Shown: positions 5,517 through 5,913 of the stretch, piece after piece
How positions within the stretch are numbered: the stretch's first letter is position 1
Layout: each line of letters begins with the position of its first letter
From: Candidatus Gastranaerophilales bacterium
Lineage (GTDB): Bacteria > Cyanobacteriota > Vampirovibrionia > Gastranaerophilales > Gastranaerophilaceae
Assembly: GCA_947589525.1 (NCBI GenBank)
Contig: CANQAW010000112.1
Coordinates: 1 to 5,913, forward strand
Direction of reading: 5' to 3'
DNA length: 5,913 nucleotides
The notes under the pieces: generated by a model
Seen by the model: the letters and a program-made list of their open reading frames with translations, nothing else
What the model was told of the DNA's origin: nothing
Database searches by the model: none
Made by a program: the position numbers and the translations under genes

Positions 5517-5913
5517 ATGAAAATAAATTCAATATATTTAAACAACACATATAAATTAATTAAAAAAAATATAGGCTTTAAAGGTGAAATTCCAAACGAC
5601 TCTTTTGAGTCATCTTTTTCACAAAATGTGTACAATACCATCCAATCGGTTAATGAAGAAATCGGAAAACAGCAAAACCTTATAAAAATAAACCAAAACG
5701 AAATACAAAATACAAAAGAAGCACTTGAACTGCTTGAAAAATTATACCATGGTGAAGCTCGTTATGATTTTAGCTCCATGGTTGAATATTTCAGTACTCA
5801 GGCTTATGACATACAGCAAAAACAAAAAGAAGCGGACAAACTGAATAAAATAGCGGATAATTTAAATCGGGACATAAAAACGTATACGGTATATTTGGAA
5901 AAATATTTTTCCG
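5517..5913 (+). CDS. Predicted coiled-coil protein of unknown function, partial (runs off the right edge)
   Basis: The first 132 residues of an open frame with no stop before the window ends; I do not recognise the product. The ATG is well supported by a GGGAG ribosome binding site (5506-5510), 6 bases upstream. The N-terminus is basic and asparagine-rich, leads to GFKG (residues 20-23) and is not a signal peptide. Residues about 39-76 and 97-128 are rich in K, E, Q and N, with heptad-like hydrophobic spacing (for example EALELLEKL and QKQKEADKLNKIADNL), suggesting two coiled-coil segments joined by a loop around YHGEARYDFSSMVEYFS. No membrane segment is seen. It is transcribed away from the kinase-like gene. 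Codon choice is AT-rich, like the rest of the window. The GFKG-type N-terminus resembles hypothetical proteins I associate with Gastranaerophilales, but that is recollection rather than a search result. Confidence 0.8.
   Translation, partial: MKINSIYLNNTYKLIKKNIGFKGEIPNDSFESSFSQNVYNTIQSVNEEIGKQQNLIKINQNEIQNTKEALELLEKLYHGEARYDFSSMVEYFSTQAYDIQQKQKEADKLNKIADNLNRDIKTYTVYLEKYFS

Noticed and set aside
5441..5641. Minus-strand open frame of 66 codons, F/L/I-rich and membrane-like
   Set aside because: It is the reverse of the A-rich start of the coiled-coil gene and the T-run hairpin. Phenylalanine and leucine richness follows from complementing A-rich codons, and the plus-strand start has a clear ribosome binding site.
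1..5913. CRISPR array, tRNA or rRNA gene, insertion sequence or attachment site
   Set aside because: No spaced direct repeats, cloverleaf-like segments, transposase motifs or terminal inverted repeats were seen on either strand.

Overview
The window is AT-rich bacterial chromosome. About two thirds of it is the head of the S10 ribosomal-protein operon, read on the minus strand. The order is rpsJ, rplC, rplD, rplW, rplB, rpsS, rplV, rpsC, with rpsC running off the left edge. All eight proteins have normal length and intact family motifs, and no frameshift or insertion is visible. From rplC to rpsC the genes are packed with gaps of 18 bases or less, and the rplD stop overlaps the rplW start. 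The exception is a 136-base gap between rpsJ and rplC, long enough for a separate promoter or a regulatory leader.

The right-hand third is not ribosomal. Directly upstream of rpsJ, on the same strand, is a 402-residue protein whose C-terminal half looks like a small, divergent protein-kinase or phosphotransferase fold: a glycine-rich loop, a VAIK lysine, a helix-C glutamate, a hinge, and DIGG in place of DFG. Its N-terminal half matches nothing I recognise. Divergent from it, after a 106-base intergenic region with a GC-stem hairpin beside long T and A runs, a plus-strand gene starts with a good ribosome binding site. It encodes a lysine- and glutamine-rich, probably coiled-coil protein and runs off the right edge.

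Organism: the low GC content and conventional S10 operon exclude little. The coiled-coil protein carries a short N-terminal GFKG motif after a basic, asparagine-rich leader. From memory, this style of N-terminus is common in hypothetical proteins of gut Gastranaerophilales (Melainabacteria/Vampirovibrionia, non-photosynthetic relatives of Cyanobacteria). I offer that lineage as a tentative inference. The semi-detached rpsJ would fit it, because in Cyanobacteria rpsJ sits with tuf, apart from the rplC-led cluster.

The ribosomal genes work together in assembling the 30S subunit (S10, S19, S3) and the 50S subunit (L3, L4, L23, L2, L22). The two flanking proteins have no obvious link to translation and look lineage-specific. 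The points most worth follow-up are the compact kinase-like protein, the similar N-terminal motif in the two flanking proteins, and the regulatory architecture of the two intergenic regions.
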